The translations under genes were made by a program, and so were the position numbers. From Rhizobiales bacterium CCH3-A5 (GTDB taxonomy: Bacteria; Pseudomonadota; Alphaproteobacteria; Rhizobiales; Beijerinckiaceae), in NCBI GenBank assembly GCA_001556025.1, contig LSIB01000103.1:1-31402 (forward strand): 31,402 bases of DNA, read 5' to 3'. The notes below the pieces were generated by a model, which was given only the letters and a program-made list of their open reading frames with translations, did not search any database and had not been told where the DNA came from. Positions 7,102 to 15,720 of this stretch are shown here, one piece after another. How positions within the stretch are numbered: the first letter of the stretch is position 1; the number at the start of each line of letters is the position of its first letter.

Positions 7102-8388
7102 GTGACCATGACGCCAGACCAGCACAGCCGCCCGCGTGACGCCGCCTCGCGCTTCGTCGCCGACGAGCGCGGCAACGTGATCATGCTGTTTGCCTTCGCG
7201 CTGCTGCCGATCGTGCTGGGTGCCGGAGCGCTGATCGACTACGCGACCGCGTCGAACAGCCGGCAGCACCTCAACGCGCTGGCGGATGCCGCCGCGCTGG
7301 CCGCCGTCTCCAAGACGGCGATGACGCAGACCGCGGAAGAGGCGCAGGCCCAGGCCGAACGCATCTTCGATGCGCAGGTCGCCCATGCCGGCGCGACGCT
7401 GGCAAAGCGCAGCGTGAGCGTGACGCAGACGGGCGCGACCCGCGCGGTCGAGGTCAGCTACAGCGCCAAGGTCGAGACCGCGTTCATGAAGATCGCGGGG
7501 TTCAAGACCGTGTCCGTCAGCGGCTGGGCGCGTTCGTCGGCGGCCAACCCGCCTTATATCGATTTCTACCTTCTGCTCGACAATTCGCCCTCGATGGGCG
7601 TTGGCGCGACCACGGCCGACATCAACAAGATGATCGCCAACACCTCGGACAAATGCGCCTTCGCCTGTCACGACCAGTCCAACAAGAACAACTACTACAA
7701 CCTCGCCAAGAAGCTCGGCGTGCAGATGCGCATCGACGTGGTGCGGCAGGCCTCGCAGCAACTGATGGACACAGCCTCGACCACGCAGACGCTGAAGAAC
7801 CAGTTCCGGATGGCGGCCTATACGTTCGGCGCATCCTGCGACGGCAAGAAGCTGACCCAGATCAAGGGCATCTCGTCCGATCTCGCCTCGGTCAAGGCGG
7901 CGGCGGGCAAGATCGACCTGATGTCGATCCCCAAGCAGAATTTCGACAACGACCAGTGCACCGATTTCGACAAGAACCTGACCGCGATCGACAAGGAGAT
8001 TGAGGCGCCTGGCGACGGTTCGAGCCCGAGCAAGCCGCAGAAGGTTCTGTACTTCGTCGCCGACGGGGTGGGCGATTTCTACAACCCGTCGAGCTGCTCC
8101 AAGCCGCTCGTCGGCTCGCGCTGCCAGGAGCCGATCGACACGAATTTCTGCAAGGCGATCAAGGATCGCGGCATCAGGATCGCGGTGCTCTACACCACCT
8201 ATCTGCCGCTGCCGACGAACGACTGGTACAAGACCTATATCAGCCCATTCCAATCGCAGATCGGCAAGAACATGGAGGCCTGCGCCAGCCCCGGCCTGTT
8301 CTTCGAGGTGACCCCGACCGACGGCATCTCGCAGGCGATGAACGCGCTGTTCCAGAAGGTGGTGTCGAAGGCCTATCTCACCGGCTGA
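7102..8388 (+). CDS. TadG-like pilus-assembly protein with von Willebrand A domain
   Basis: This 428-residue protein is anchored by one N-terminal membrane helix (about 25-46, VIMLFAFALLPIVLGAGALI), preceded by DERGNV, the pattern of the TadE/TadG-like pseudopilin segment. ALADAAALAAVSK follows, typical of the family. A vWA domain begins near residue 153, with the metal-binding MIDAS motif DNSPS at 160-164. Several cysteines (for example in CAFAC and in CSKPL) suggest disulfides in the periplasm. Such proteins help build or anchor Flp/Tad pili, but no other tad gene lies here, so it is probably a stand-alone paralogue. GTG 7102 fits the AGGA 8 bases upstream; ATG 7108 is the alternative. Its end overlaps the HD gene by 16 bp tail to tail. 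Confidence 0.85.
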   Translation: MTMTPDQHSRPRDAASRFVADERGNVIMLFAFALLPIVLGAGALIDYATASNSRQHLNALADAAALAAVSKTAMTQTAEEAQAQAERIFDAQVAHAGATLAKRSVSVTQTGATRAVEVSYSAKVETAFMKIAGFKTVSVSGWARSSAANPPYIDFYLLLDNSPSMGVGATTADINKMIANTSDKCAFACHDQSNKNNYYNLAKKLGVQMRIDVVRQASQQLMDTASTTQTLKNQFRMAAYTFGASCDGKKLTQIKGISSDLASVKAAAGKIDLMSIPKQNFDNDQCTDFDKNLTAIDKEIEAPGDGSSPSKPQKVLYFVADGVGDFYNPSSCSKPLVGSRCQEPIDTNFCKAIKDRGIRIAVLYTTYLPLPTNDWYKTYISPFQSQIGKNMEACASPGLFFEVTPTDGISQAMNALFQKVVSKAYLTG

Positions 8389-9014
8389 GCGTTGAGCTGA
8401 GGCTGGAGCGCCGTGAAGCGTGCGAGGAAGCGCGCCTGGGCTGCCTCCGTCGAGAGCGGTTCGAGCAATGCCAGAACCGCGCGCGGCAGCGCCTGCGGCC
8501 GGCCGAAATAGCGCAGCGCCTCATCGCGGCTAAAGCCGGCGAGTTCCGTCGCCTCCAGGAAGGCGGCGATCCTGTCGGCGTCCTTGATTCTGCGCTTCAG
8601 CGCGGCCGGCGTCGTCGCGGGCAGCCCATGGCGCAGGTGGATCGCAGCCAGCAGTCGTATTTCGACCGCCTTGTAGGCGTCGCCCATCACCACCTTGAAG
8701 GGCGAGATCATGTCGCCGATGACGTATTCGGGCGCATCGTGCAGCAGCGCCATCAGCCGCCAGGAATCGCTCCGCTCGGGGGTGTCGCTCCAGTCGGGGT
8801 TGAGGCAGTCGGCGATCGCCTCGACCAGCAGCGAATGCTGCGCCACCGAGAAGGAATGCGGGCCTTGCGTCTGGCCGTTCCAGCGCGCGACGCGGGCGAG
8901 CCCATGGGCGATGTCGGCGATCTCGATGTCGAGCGGGGAGGGGTCGAGCAGATCGAGCCGGCGGCCCGACAGCATGCGCTGCCAGGCGCGCGGGGCGGGG
9001 GGAGTCATGGGCAT
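8373..9014 (-). CDS. HD-domain phosphohydrolase (YfbR-like)
   Basis: This 213-residue metal-dependent phosphohydrolase has the HD pattern QHS (H60), LLHDAPEYVIGD (H92, D93) and KDADR (D145/D147). The HDAPEYVIGDMISPFK stretch is close to that of YfbR-type 5'-deoxynucleotidases, so a nucleotide-monophosphate substrate is plausible but unproven. The ATG at 9014 is chosen because it lies two bases after the stop of tag; an upstream start at 9056 would run through tag. It is the last gene of the apparent ygfZ-tag-HD operon. Confidence 0.85.
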   Translation of the reverse strand: MPMTPPAPRAWQRMLSGRRLDLLDPSPLDIEIADIAHGLARVARWNGQTQGPHSFSVAQHSLLVEAIADCLNPDWSDTPERSDSWRLMALLHDAPEYVIGDMISPFKVVMGDAYKAVEIRLLAAIHLRHGLPATTPAALKRRIKDADRIAAFLEATELAGFSRDEALRYFGRPQALPRAVLALLEPLSTEAAQARFLARFTALQPQLNAQPVR

Positions 9015-9016
9015 GC

Positions 9017-9655
9017 TCAGGCGACCGCCCGCACATCGCGCGCCAGCGCCGCGCATTCCTCGCGGCGGAAGCAGCCGGTGAGGTGGTCGTTGACCAGCCC
9101 GCAGGCCTCCATGAAGGCGTAGACGATGGTGGGGCCGCAGAAGGTGAAGCCGGCGCGTTTAAGTTCCTTGCCCATCGCGACGGAGACGGGCGTCTGCGTC
9201 GGCACCTCCTCATGGGTGCGGTAGGCGTTCTGCGTCACGCGTCCGTCGAGATGCTTCCAGAGGAAGTCGGCGAAGGGCTCGCGCTCGCTGATGGCGAGAT
9301 AGGCCCGTGCGCTCCTGATCGCGCCCTCGATCTTGCCGCGATGGCGGATGATGCCGGCGTCGCCGAGCAGGCGCTGGACGTCGGCCTCGCCGAAGCGCGC
9401 CATCGCCTGCGGCTCGAACTGCGCGAAGCCGGCGCGAAAGGCGTCGCGCTTGCGCAGGATGGTGATCCAGGACAGGCCGGCCTGAAACCCGTCGAGGATC
9501 AGCTTCTCGAACAAAGCGCGGCTGTCATATTCCGGCACGCCCCATTCGGTATCGTGATAGGCGAGGTAGAGCGGGTCGGTTCCCGGCCAGACGCAGCGGA
9601 ATTTCCCGTCCGGCCCTTCGACGGCGGAGCGGCCGCTCATGTCGCCAGACGTCAT
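9017..9655 (-). CDS. tag: DNA-3-methyladenine glycosylase I
   Basis: This base-excision repair enzyme removes 3-methyladenine from alkylated DNA. The 212-residue length is usual plus a short N-terminal extension. The structural zinc ligands are all present: C21 in RCVW, H34 in YHDTEWG, and H191 and C195 in NDHLTGCFR. ILDGFQAGLSWITILRKR (53-70) and FCGPTIVYAFMEACG are also typical. The ATG overlaps the stop codon of ygfZ (ATGA), and the HD gene starts two bases after its stop, indicating one transcript with coupled translation. No Ada-like regulator is present nearby. Confidence 0.96.
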   Translation of the reverse strand: MTSGDMSGRSAVEGPDGKFRCVWPGTDPLYLAYHDTEWGVPEYDSRALFEKLILDGFQAGLSWITILRKRDAFRAGFAQFEPQAMARFGEADVQRLLGDAGIIRHRGKIEGAIRSARAYLAISEREPFADFLWKHLDGRVTQNAYRTHEEVPTQTPVSVAMGKELKRAGFTFCGPTIVYAFMEACGLVNDHLTGCFRREECAALARDVRAVA

Positions 9656-10536
9656 GCGGCCGCTCCAAAACCCGGTTCGCCAGGGAAGGGGAAGCGCGCG
9701 AAGGCCGGCTTCTCCACCGTGAAGGCGAGGCCGCCGGCATCGAGCCGCTCGCCTGCGGCGATCGCATCGGCGACGCGGTCGAGCCGCAGCATGGCGAGCC
9801 CGCGCCCGTTGGCGCAGGAGCCGACGCGACCGAGCGTCTTCTCCCCGGCCGTCGCCTCGACGCCCATCTCGGTCACGAGCCCTTCGGTGAAGACGATCGG
9901 GACGATGCGCGTGCGGGCCGTACCGCGATGCTGCATGCGCGAGACCACCTCCTGCCCGACATAGCAGCCCTTTTTGAACGAGACGCCGTTAAGCTGGTCG
10001 AGCAGGGCCTCATGGGGAAACGCGTCGCCGTAAGCGAAGTCCTTGCCGCCATCGGGCACGCCGAGCGCGATGCGGCGGGCGTGGTAGGCATCCGTGTCCA
10101 GCCCCGCGATATCGGTGACTCCAGCGCGGTCGGTGATGGCGCGATCGCCCAGCGCCGGCAGGCGCGGATCGGCGTAGACGAGGCCCGCATCTTCGGGCAG
10201 CGCGCCGCCATCTGATGCTGCGATCACCGTGCTGTCGGCGGTGAGGTCGTCGAGGATGACCCTGGAGCGCAGCCTGTAGAGCTTCAGCCGTTTCATCAGG
10301 TCCGGGGTCTGCAGCAACGGGGCATCGAGCAGGAAGCCGCCGCCATCCTCGCTCGGGACGGCGACGACGAGACAATCGCTGATGATCTTGCCTTGCGGTG
10401 TCAGCAGCGCGCCGTAGCCGGCCTGGCCGGGCGTGACCTTGTCGATGTCGCAGGTCAGCAGGCCTTGCAGGAAGCCCGCCGCCTCCTCGCCGCCGACGCG
10501 GATGACGCCACGGTCGATCAGTTGCACTGCGGTCAT
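9652..10536 (-). CDS. ygfZ: YgfZ/GcvT-like folate-binding protein
   Basis: This 294-residue member of the YgfZ (IbaG/COG0354) family resembles the aminomethyltransferase GcvT and helps maintain certain iron-sulfur enzymes using folate. The diagnostic motif KGCYVGQE is at 189-196 with the conserved C191. The N-terminal half has FLQGLLTCDI and YGALLTPQGKIISD, as expected. The length is normal. It heads a tightly packed minus-strand set (ygfZ, tag, HD) and is transcribed away from the dihydroorotase-like gene across an 87-bp gap. Confidence 0.92.
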   Translation of the reverse strand: MTAVQLIDRGVIRVGGEEAAGFLQGLLTCDIDKVTPGQAGYGALLTPQGKIISDCLVVAVPSEDGGGFLLDAPLLQTPDLMKRLKLYRLRSRVILDDLTADSTVIAASDGGALPEDAGLVYADPRLPALGDRAITDRAGVTDIAGLDTDAYHARRIALGVPDGGKDFAYGDAFPHEALLDQLNGVSFKKGCYVGQEVVSRMQHRGTARTRIVPIVFTEGLVTEMGVEATAGEKTLGRVGSCANGRGLAMLRLDRVADAIAAGERLDAGGLAFTVEKPAFARFPFPGEPGFGAAA

Positions 10537-10549
10537 GGTTTCAGTCTCC

Positions 10550-10580
10550 CGGCCGCAGTTTCCAAACGGCGTTGCGGCCG
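10550..10580. promoter_or_regulatory. Inverted repeat in the ygfZ / dihydroorotase divergent gap
   Basis: CGGCCGCA (10550-10557) and TGCGGCCG (10573-10580) form an 8-bp inverted repeat with a 15-base spacer, which itself holds GTTTCCAAAC. It lies where the two divergent promoters must be, so it could be an operator. No known regulator site is recognised. Confidence 0.3.
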
Positions 10581-10623
10581 ATAGTTAGGCGCTCTCAAGC
10601 CGCCGCTCAACCCGGAGACCGCC

Positions 10624-11964
10624 ATGCCCCCGACCTTCGACCTCATCCTCAGGGGCGGCACGGTGGTGAATCAGGATGGGCGCATTCAGCGCGACCTCGG
10701 GGTGACCAATGGCAAGATCGTCGCGCTCGGCGACCTGTCGCGCGCCTCGGCCGGCGAGGTGGTCGACTGCACCGGCCTGCACATCCTGCCCGGCGTGATC
10801 GATTCACAAGTCCATTTCCGCGAGCCGGGGCTCGACCACAAGGAGGACCTCGAATCGGGCTCGCGCGCGGCCGTGCTCGGCGGCGTGACCTGCGTCTTCG
10901 AGATGCCCAACACCAATCCCCAGACCACGAACGCGGCGGCGCTGGCGGACAAGGTGCGGCGCGGGCGGCACCGCATGCATTGCGACTTCGCCTTCTGGGT
11001 CGGTGGCACGCATGAGAACGTCGCCGATATTCCGGAACTGGAGCGGCTGCCGGGCGCGGCCGGCATCAAGGTGTTCATGGGTTCCTCGACCGGGAATCTG
11101 CTGGTCGAGGACGACGAGGGCGTCGCCGCCATCCTGCGGCAGACGCGCCGTCGCGCCGCCTTCCATTCCGAAGACGAGATGATGCTGCGCGAGCGCATGC
11201 CTCTGCGCGTCAAAGGCGATCCGTCGAGCCACCCGGTCTGGCGCTCGCCGGAAGTGGCGCTGACCTGCACGAAACGGCTGGTCAGGATCGCGCGCGAGAC
11301 CGGAGCGAGGGTGCATATCCTGCATATCTCGACCGGCGGCGAGATGGAATTCCTGAGAGACCACAAGGACGTCGCGACCGTCGAGGTTCTGCCCAACCAC
11401 CTGACGCTGGTCGCGCCCGATTGCTACGAGCGGCTCGGCACCTACGCCCAGATGAACCCGCCGCTGCGCGACGAGAGCCATCGCCAAAGAATCTGGTGGG
11501 GGGTGGAGCAGGGCATCGTCGACGTGCTCGGCTCCGACCACGCGCCACACACCCATGAGGAGAAGCACCACCCCTATCCCGAAAGCCATTCCGGCATGCC
11601 GGGCGTGCAGACGCTGGTGCCGGTGATGCTCGACCATGTGAACGCCGGCAGGCTGACGCTGGAGCGCTTCGTCGATCTGAGCAGCGCCGGGCCGCAGCGT
11701 ATCTTCGGGCTGGAGGGCAAGGGCCGGATCGCGGCCGGCTACGACGCGGATTTCACGATCGTCGATCTCAAGCGCAGGCAGACGATCACCAACGACTGGA
11801 TCGCCTCGAAATGCGGCTGGACGCCATATGACGGGGTGACCGTCACCGGCTGGCCCGTCGGGACCTTCGTGCGTGGGCGGAAGGTGATGTGGGAAGGGGA
11901 GTTGGCAACGCCGAGCCAAGGCGAGCCGGCCCGGTTCGTGGAGGCGCTAGAGCGGGCCATGTGA
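10624..11964 (+). CDS. Dihydroorotase-like amidohydrolase (class I type)
   Basis: This 446-residue cytoplasmic amidohydrolase is annotated in relatives as dihydroorotase, the third step of pyrimidine synthesis. It shows the family core: K149 in AGIKVFMGSSTGNL (the lysine carboxylated in active members), H181 in FHSED, H231 and H234 in VHILHIST, and D305 in GSDHAPHT. The usual HxH metal pair is DSQVHFREPG here, with Q62 in place of the first histidine and H64 kept. That is the pattern of a distinct Hyphomicrobiales subgroup. Activity on dihydroorotate is therefore less certain, and another cyclic amide substrate is possible. GGAGA lies 5 bases before the ATG. A classical pyrB-pyrC arrangement is not present. 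Confidence 0.85.
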   Translation: MPPTFDLILRGGTVVNQDGRIQRDLGVTNGKIVALGDLSRASAGEVVDCTGLHILPGVIDSQVHFREPGLDHKEDLESGSRAAVLGGVTCVFEMPNTNPQTTNAAALADKVRRGRHRMHCDFAFWVGGTHENVADIPELERLPGAAGIKVFMGSSTGNLLVEDDEGVAAILRQTRRRAAFHSEDEMMLRERMPLRVKGDPSSHPVWRSPEVALTCTKRLVRIARETGARVHILHISTGGEMEFLRDHKDVATVEVLPNHLTLVAPDCYERLGTYAQMNPPLRDESHRQRIWWGVEQGIVDVLGSDHAPHTHEEKHHPYPESHSGMPGVQTLVPVMLDHVNAGRLTLERFVDLSSAGPQRIFGLEGKGRIAAGYDADFTIVDLKRRQTITNDWIASKCGWTPYDGVTVTGWPVGTFVRGRKVMWEGELATPSQGEPARFVEALERAM

Positions 11965-12103
11965 GGAGGCCGACGCAATGGATCGCGCGCCCAAGGCTGC
12001 CCCATAAACGTCGGGGCTGGGGCGCGAGTATCTCTATGCGCGTCAGGCGCCAGCCTTCGTGGCAAGTGCAGGAGAACCCTTTTCGGCAGACCCAGTCAGT
12101 CTC

Positions 12104-12119
12104 CGGGCGTCTCCGCCCG
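12104..12119. terminator. Short hairpin between convergent genes
   Basis: CGGGCG (12104-12109) pairs with CGCCCG (12114-12119) across a TCTC loop, between the converging dihydroorotase-like and dnaJ genes. There is no T tract on either side, so this is a weak candidate for a shared terminator. The rest of the 204-bp gap shows nothing recognisable. Confidence 0.35.
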
Positions 12120-12168
12120 ACAATCCTCATCGGCTCTCGTTGTCACGATCACCGACCGTCTGCCAAAC

Positions 12169-13077
12169 CTAAACCGCCCGCGCCTTCATCAGCGCGACCA
12201 ACTCCTCGTCGCTCGCCGGCATCTCGATGTCGATCGCGGCAAACAGGTCGCCGACCTCGCCCTTCTCGCCTTTCAACCCCTTGCCGCGCAGGCGGAAGGA
12301 TTTGGTCGTGCCCGTCAGGGGCGGGATTTTCATCTCGACCGCGCCGGTCAGCGTCGGCACATGGATCGGCCCGCCCAGCACGGCGACCGCCAGCGGCACC
12401 GCGACGCGCGTGCGCAGGTCGCGCCCCTCGACCGTGAAGCGCGGATCTGGTCTGACCCGGATCGTCATCATCACGTCGCCGGCCTCTCCGCCATGCGCAG
12501 AAGGCTGCCCCAGCCCGCGCAGGCGCATCACCTTGCCGTCCGAGACGTTCTCGGGGATCGTAACCTCGAGCTCGCGCCCGCCGGGCAGTCTGACGCGCCG
12601 CGACGCGCCATTGGCGGCCTCCGCGAGCGTCACCTCGAGCGTGAAGCTCTGGTCTGCCGGCTTCTGCGGCTCGGGCCTCGCCCGGCCGCGCCTCGCCGCA
12701 TCGCCGAAGAGCGAGCCGAAGATGTCGGCAGGGTCGAAGCCCGGCTCCGGCCCGCCGCGCCCGAAAGGCGATCCGCCGGTTCCGAAATTGAACTCGAAGC
12801 CGCCCGCGCGTCCGCCGCGTCCTGCTCCCATGCCCTCGAAGCCCTGGAACTTCGGCTTGCCCTCGGCGTCGATCTCGCCCCTGTCGAACTGCTTTCGCTT
12901 GGCCTCGTCACCGAGGATCTCATAGGCCGTGTTCAGTTCGGAAAAACGGTCCTGCGCCTTCGGATCGTCGCGATTGCGGTCGGGATGCAGTTCCTTGGCG
13001 CGCTTGCGATAAGCCTTCTTCAGTTCGGCGTCGCTGGCGGCGCGGGCGACGCCCAGGACCTGATACGGGTCGCGCAT
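12169..13077 (-). CDS. DnaJ-family co-chaperone, class B (CbpA-like)
   Basis: This 302-residue J-domain protein stimulates the ATPase of DnaK-type Hsp70. The J domain covers about 3-68 with HPD at 31-33 ([10 protein letters not shown]). A glycine- and phenylalanine-rich linker follows (about 80-125), then two C-terminal substrate-binding domains (from about 143, [42 protein letters not shown]). The cysteine-rich zinc domain of DnaJ proper is missing, so it is CbpA/DjlA-like class B rather than the main DnaJ. It converges on the dihydroorotase-like gene and is followed upstream by a co-oriented lipoprotein gene 150 bp away. Confidence 0.93.
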   Translation of the reverse strand: MRDPYQVLGVARAASDAELKKAYRKRAKELHPDRNRDDPKAQDRFSELNTAYEILGDEAKRKQFDRGEIDAEGKPKFQGFEGMGAGRGGRAGGFEFNFGTGGSPFGRGGPEPGFDPADIFGSLFGDAARRGRARPEPQKPADQSFTLEVTLAEAANGASRRVRLPGGRELEVTIPENVSDGKVMRLRGLGQPSAHGGEAGDVMMTIRVRPDPRFTVEGRDLRTRVAVPLAVAVLGGPIHVPTLTGAVEMKIPPLTGTTKSFRLRGKGLKGEKGEVGDLFAAIDIEMPASDEELVALMKARAV

Positions 13078-13227
13078 TCATGAACCCCATTGATGCGGCG
13101 CGCCGGCCTCACGCCTCGCGGCCGGGCTTCAGGCGCGCCAGATATCTGATTGAGCCTGTATCTGGGAAGGCTGTGGCGGGAATGCAACATCCAGATCGGG
13201 TTCGAGCCGCGATTTCTGCGGCGCGCC

Positions 13228-13686
13228 CTAGACGGAGCCTTTCCAGGGCTGCGTCTCCTTGACGACCCACTCCCCGCCCGTCGGCCGGCAGGCCTTGCCC
13301 TGCAGGCGGGTCAGCTTCGTCTGCAGATGGACGCTGGCGATGAAGCTGCGGCAGATCTCGTCGGCGCTGACATAGGGGCCGCCGACAGGCGTGAACGCGC
13401 CCTTGATGCCGCTCTGGGGATTGTCCCAGGAGACCGGCGCGCCATTGCCCTGCGGATCGAGCGCGACCGACAGCGCGCCCTCGGCCCGGCGCATGTCCTC
13501 GGGCCCGAGATCTGCCGAAAGCGACGTCAGCGCGCCCTTGGCCGTCGTGCGGGCCGGCAGCACCGAGGAGGTGGTGACGACCTCGTCCTCGGCCTTGGAC
13601 GACAACCCGAGAATCGGGAACGAGACCGAGCAGCCGGCGCTTGCGAAGGCGAGCAGCATCGCGCCGCCGACACAAAGTCCGCGCAC
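13228..13686 (-). CDS. RT0821/Lpp0805-like surface lipoprotein
   Basis: This protein of about 152 residues begins [20 protein letters not shown], a short lipoprotein signal with the likely lipidated C19. The mature part contains [20 protein letters not shown] and [17 protein letters not shown], then [13 protein letters not shown], the pattern of RT0821/Lpp0805-type surface proteins of unknown function found widely in alphaproteobacteria. GTG 13686 is chosen because it directly starts the signal peptide and has AGGA a few bases upstream; an open frame extends back to 13797 but would bury the signal. It is divergent from pdxH. Confidence 0.75.
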   Translation of the reverse strand: MRGLCVGGAMLLAFASAGCSVSFPILGLSSKAEDEVVTTSSVLPARTTAKGALTSLSADLGPEDMRRAEGALSVALDPQGNGAPVSWDNPQSGIKGAFTPVGGPYVSADEICRSFIASVHLQTKLTRLQGKACRPTGGEWVVKETQPWKGSV

Positions 13687-13710
13687 AGGCGTCCTGTGTT
13701 GCGGAAGGCT

Positions 13711-13739
13711 TTGGCTCGCCTTTGACGCTACCCTATATA
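13711..13739 (+). promoter_or_regulatory. Candidate sigma-70-type promoter for pdxH
   Basis: TTGGCT (13711-13716), a 17-base spacer and TATATA (13734-13739) point toward pdxH, giving a leader of roughly 65 bases. TATATA is symmetric, but no matching -35 box was seen for the opposite direction. Confidence 0.45.
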
Positions 13740-13811
13740 GATGCACTGCAAGTCCCAGGATCACAGATCGCGCTCGCCCGACGCCGTCTTCAACCACCGA
13801 GGATTAAACAC

Positions 13812-14426
13812 GTGGACCGGTTAACGAGCGGTGACTTCACTCAGGCCGACGAGCCCTTCGCCCTGTTTGCGGACTGGTTTGAGGAAGCAAAGCTCAGCGA
13901 GCCCAACGACCCGCACGGAATGGCGCTCTCCACCGTCGATGCGGACGGCATGCCCAACAGCCGCATGGTGCTGCTGAACGGCCGCGACGGCGACGACTTC
14001 GTGTTCTACACCAACACGCAGAGCCAGAAGGGCCGGGAGCTGCTAGGCCAGCCGAAGGCGGCCGCGTTGTTCCACTGGAAAAGTCTTCGCCGACAGGTCC
14101 GCATTCGCGGCCATGTCTCGGTCGTGGACGATGCGATGGCCGACGCCTATTTCCGGTCGCGCCCGCGCGACAGCCGCATCGGCGCCTGGGCCTCGCAGCA
14201 GTCGCGGCCGCTGGAGAGCCGCTTCGCGCTGGAGAAGGCCGTGGCATACCATGCCGCGCGCTTCGGGCTTGGCGAGATTCCGCGCCCGCCGCACTGGACA
14301 GGCTTCAGGATCATGCCGGTCTATATCGAGTTCTGGCGCGACGGCGCATTCCGTCTGCATGATCGCGTCGTCTTCCGCAGGTCCTCGGCCGCCGAGCCCT
14401 GGACCCGCGAACGACTTTACCCTTGA
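13812..14426 (+). CDS. pdxH: Pyridoxamine/pyridoxine 5'-phosphate oxidase
   Basis: This FMN-dependent enzyme makes pyridoxal 5'-phosphate, the final step of vitamin B6 synthesis and salvage. The 204 residues are the normal length. Family marks include [52 protein letters not shown], and the C-terminal signature [19 protein letters not shown] followed by RLHDR. GTG 13812 is chosen over a longer upstream frame because GAGGA lies 8 bases before it and the family starts here. The SDR gene begins 13 bp after its stop and the NUDIX gene overlaps that one, so the three form an operon. Confidence 0.95.
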   Translation: MDRLTSGDFTQADEPFALFADWFEEAKLSEPNDPHGMALSTVDADGMPNSRMVLLNGRDGDDFVFYTNTQSQKGRELLGQPKAAALFHWKSLRRQVRIRGHVSVVDDAMADAYFRSRPRDSRIGAWASQQSRPLESRFALEKAVAYHAARFGLGEIPRPPHWTGFRIMPVYIEFWRDGAFRLHDRVVFRRSSAAEPWTRERLYP

Positions 14427-14439
14427 GGATTATCCCGCC

Positions 14440-15216
14440 ATGGCCATGCCGGTTTTCGATTTCCCCAAGACCGAGGCCGGCAAACGGCCGGTGATGCTAT
14501 TGACCGGCGCAAGCCGCGGCATCGGCCACGCCACGGTGATGCAGTTCGCCATGGCGGGCTGGCGCATCCTGTCCTGCTCGCGCCAGGCCTTTTCCGACAA
14601 ATGCCCGTGGCCGTCGGGGGCTGACGACCATGTCCAGATCGATCTCGGCGACCCCGAGGACACGATGCGCGGCATCGCCGAGATCAAGAAGCGGCTTGCG
14701 ACCGAAGGCGGCAAGCTCAACGCGCTGGTCAACAACGCCGGCATCTCGCCAAAGGGGCCGAAAGGCTCGCGTCTCGGCGCCGCGACGACCTCCTTCAACG
14801 ACTGGCACAAGGTCTTCCAGGTCAATTTCTTCGCGCCGATCATGCTGGCGCGCGGGTTGCTCGACGAACTGACCGTCGCCAAGGGCACGATCGTCAACGT
14901 CACATCGATCGCGGGCTCCCGCGTCCATCCCTTCGCGGGGGCGGCCTACGCCACCTCGAAGGCGGCGCTCGCCAGCCTGACCCGCGAGATGGCAGCCGAT
15001 TTCGGCCCGCTCGGCATCCGCGTGAACTCGATTTCTCCCGGCGAGATCGACACCGCCATCCTGTCGCCCGGCACCGAAAAGATCGTCGCGACCTTGCCGC
15101 TCGGACGCCTCGGCAAGACCGCCGAGGTCGCCAAGGCGATCCATTTCCTCTGCACCGACGCGTCGAGCTACGTTACCGGCGCGGAACTCCACATCAATGG
15201 CGGGCAGCACGTGTGA
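14440..15216 (+). CDS. Short-chain dehydrogenase/reductase
   Basis: This 258-residue NAD(P)-dependent oxidoreductase of the classical SDR family has the cofactor motif TGASRGIG at 22-29, NNAG at 98-101, and the catalytic set S156, Y170 and K174 (YATSK). RVNSISPGEIDT and the C-terminal SSYVTGAELHINGGQ are also standard. The substrate cannot be read from sequence. ATG 14440 is preferred, with GAGGA 10 bases upstream; an open frame continuing back to 14113 only shadows pdxH. Its last codon and stop overlap the NUDIX start. Confidence 0.93.
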   Translation: MAMPVFDFPKTEAGKRPVMLLTGASRGIGHATVMQFAMAGWRILSCSRQAFSDKCPWPSGADDHVQIDLGDPEDTMRGIAEIKKRLATEGGKLNALVNNAGISPKGPKGSRLGAATTSFNDWHKVFQVNFFAPIMLARGLLDELTVAKGTIVNVTSIAGSRVHPFAGAAYATSKAALASLTREMAADFGPLGIRVNSISPGEIDTAILSPGTEKIVATLPLGRLGKTAEVAKAIHFLCTDASSYVTGAELHINGGQHV

Positions 15217-15689
15217 GCACGAGCGGCCGCATCATCGCGTTTCCGACGCCGGGCAAGGCGGCCACGCGGCCCGTGCTCGCGGCCTCGGTCGCTGTCTTCC
15301 GTGACGGCAAAGTGCTGCTGGCGACGCGGACCAAGCCGCCGGCCGACCGGCTCTGGTCGCTGCCGGGCGGCAAGGTCGAGGCCGGCGAAACGCTCGAGCA
15401 AGCCGCGCTGCGGGAGCTGGAGGAGGAGGTCGGCGTCACGGCGCGCCTGATCGGCTTCAACCGCCATGTCGAGATCTTCGGACGCGACGACACGGGAGCG
15501 GTCACACATCATTTCGTGGTCGCGAGCTTCGTCGGTGAATGGCTCTCGGGCGAGGCGAAACCCGGTCCCGAAGCCGGCGCGGTGATGTGGGCCGATCCGC
15601 ACAGGCTCGGCGGCCTCCCGACGACGCGCGAACTCGGCGAGGTGCTGCGCCGCGCCGCGACGATCTTCGATGAGGCTGCACGCCTATGA
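15213..15689 (+). CDS. NUDIX hydrolase
   Basis: This 158-residue enzyme hydrolyses a nucleoside diphosphate linked to another group. The complete Nudix box spans residues 53-75 (G53 to E59, then R67-E68-L69, E71-E72, G74), containing the magnesium-binding glutamates. LWSLPGGKVEAGE resembles MutT/ADP-ribose types, but the substrate is unknown. The GTG start overlaps the SDR stop (GTGTGA), showing translational coupling. The stop at 15687-15689 lies 12 bp before the axis of the window-wide palindrome, so anything normally downstream is replaced by the mirrored gene. Confidence 0.93.
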   Translation: MSTSGRIIAFPTPGKAATRPVLAASVAVFRDGKVLLATRTKPPADRLWSLPGGKVEAGETLEQAALRELEEEVGVTARLIGFNRHVEIFGRDDTGAVTHHFVVASFVGEWLSGEAKPGPEAGAVMWADPHRLGGLPTTRELGEVLRRAATIFDEAARL

Positions 15690-15720
15690 GAGGCGCGATC
15701 CGGATCGCGCCTCTCATAGG
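15683..15720. other. Axis of the giant palindrome; GC-rich hairpin
   Basis: The centre reads GGCGCGATCCGGATCGCGCC (15692-15711), symmetric about 15701/15702, and is flanked by the stop codons of the two NUDIX copies. With the outer CCTATGAGA it forms a zero-loop stem. In the original genome a short terminator-like palindrome may have stood here and served as the fold-back point, but only sequence beyond the axis could show this. Confidence 0.7.

Noticed and set aside
6955..8253. 432-residue frame antisense to the TadG-like gene, and the 371-residue frame at 10804-11919 antisense to the dihydroorotase-like gene
   Set aside because: Both lie wholly opposite well-supported genes and have low-complexity R-, H- and L-rich composition typical of GC-rich shadows.
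14113..15216. SDR protein with a 109-residue N-terminal extension (PdxH-SDR fusion)
   Set aside because: The extension is the pdxH sequence in another frame. A good ATG with GAGGA upstream at 14440 starts the normal SDR fold.
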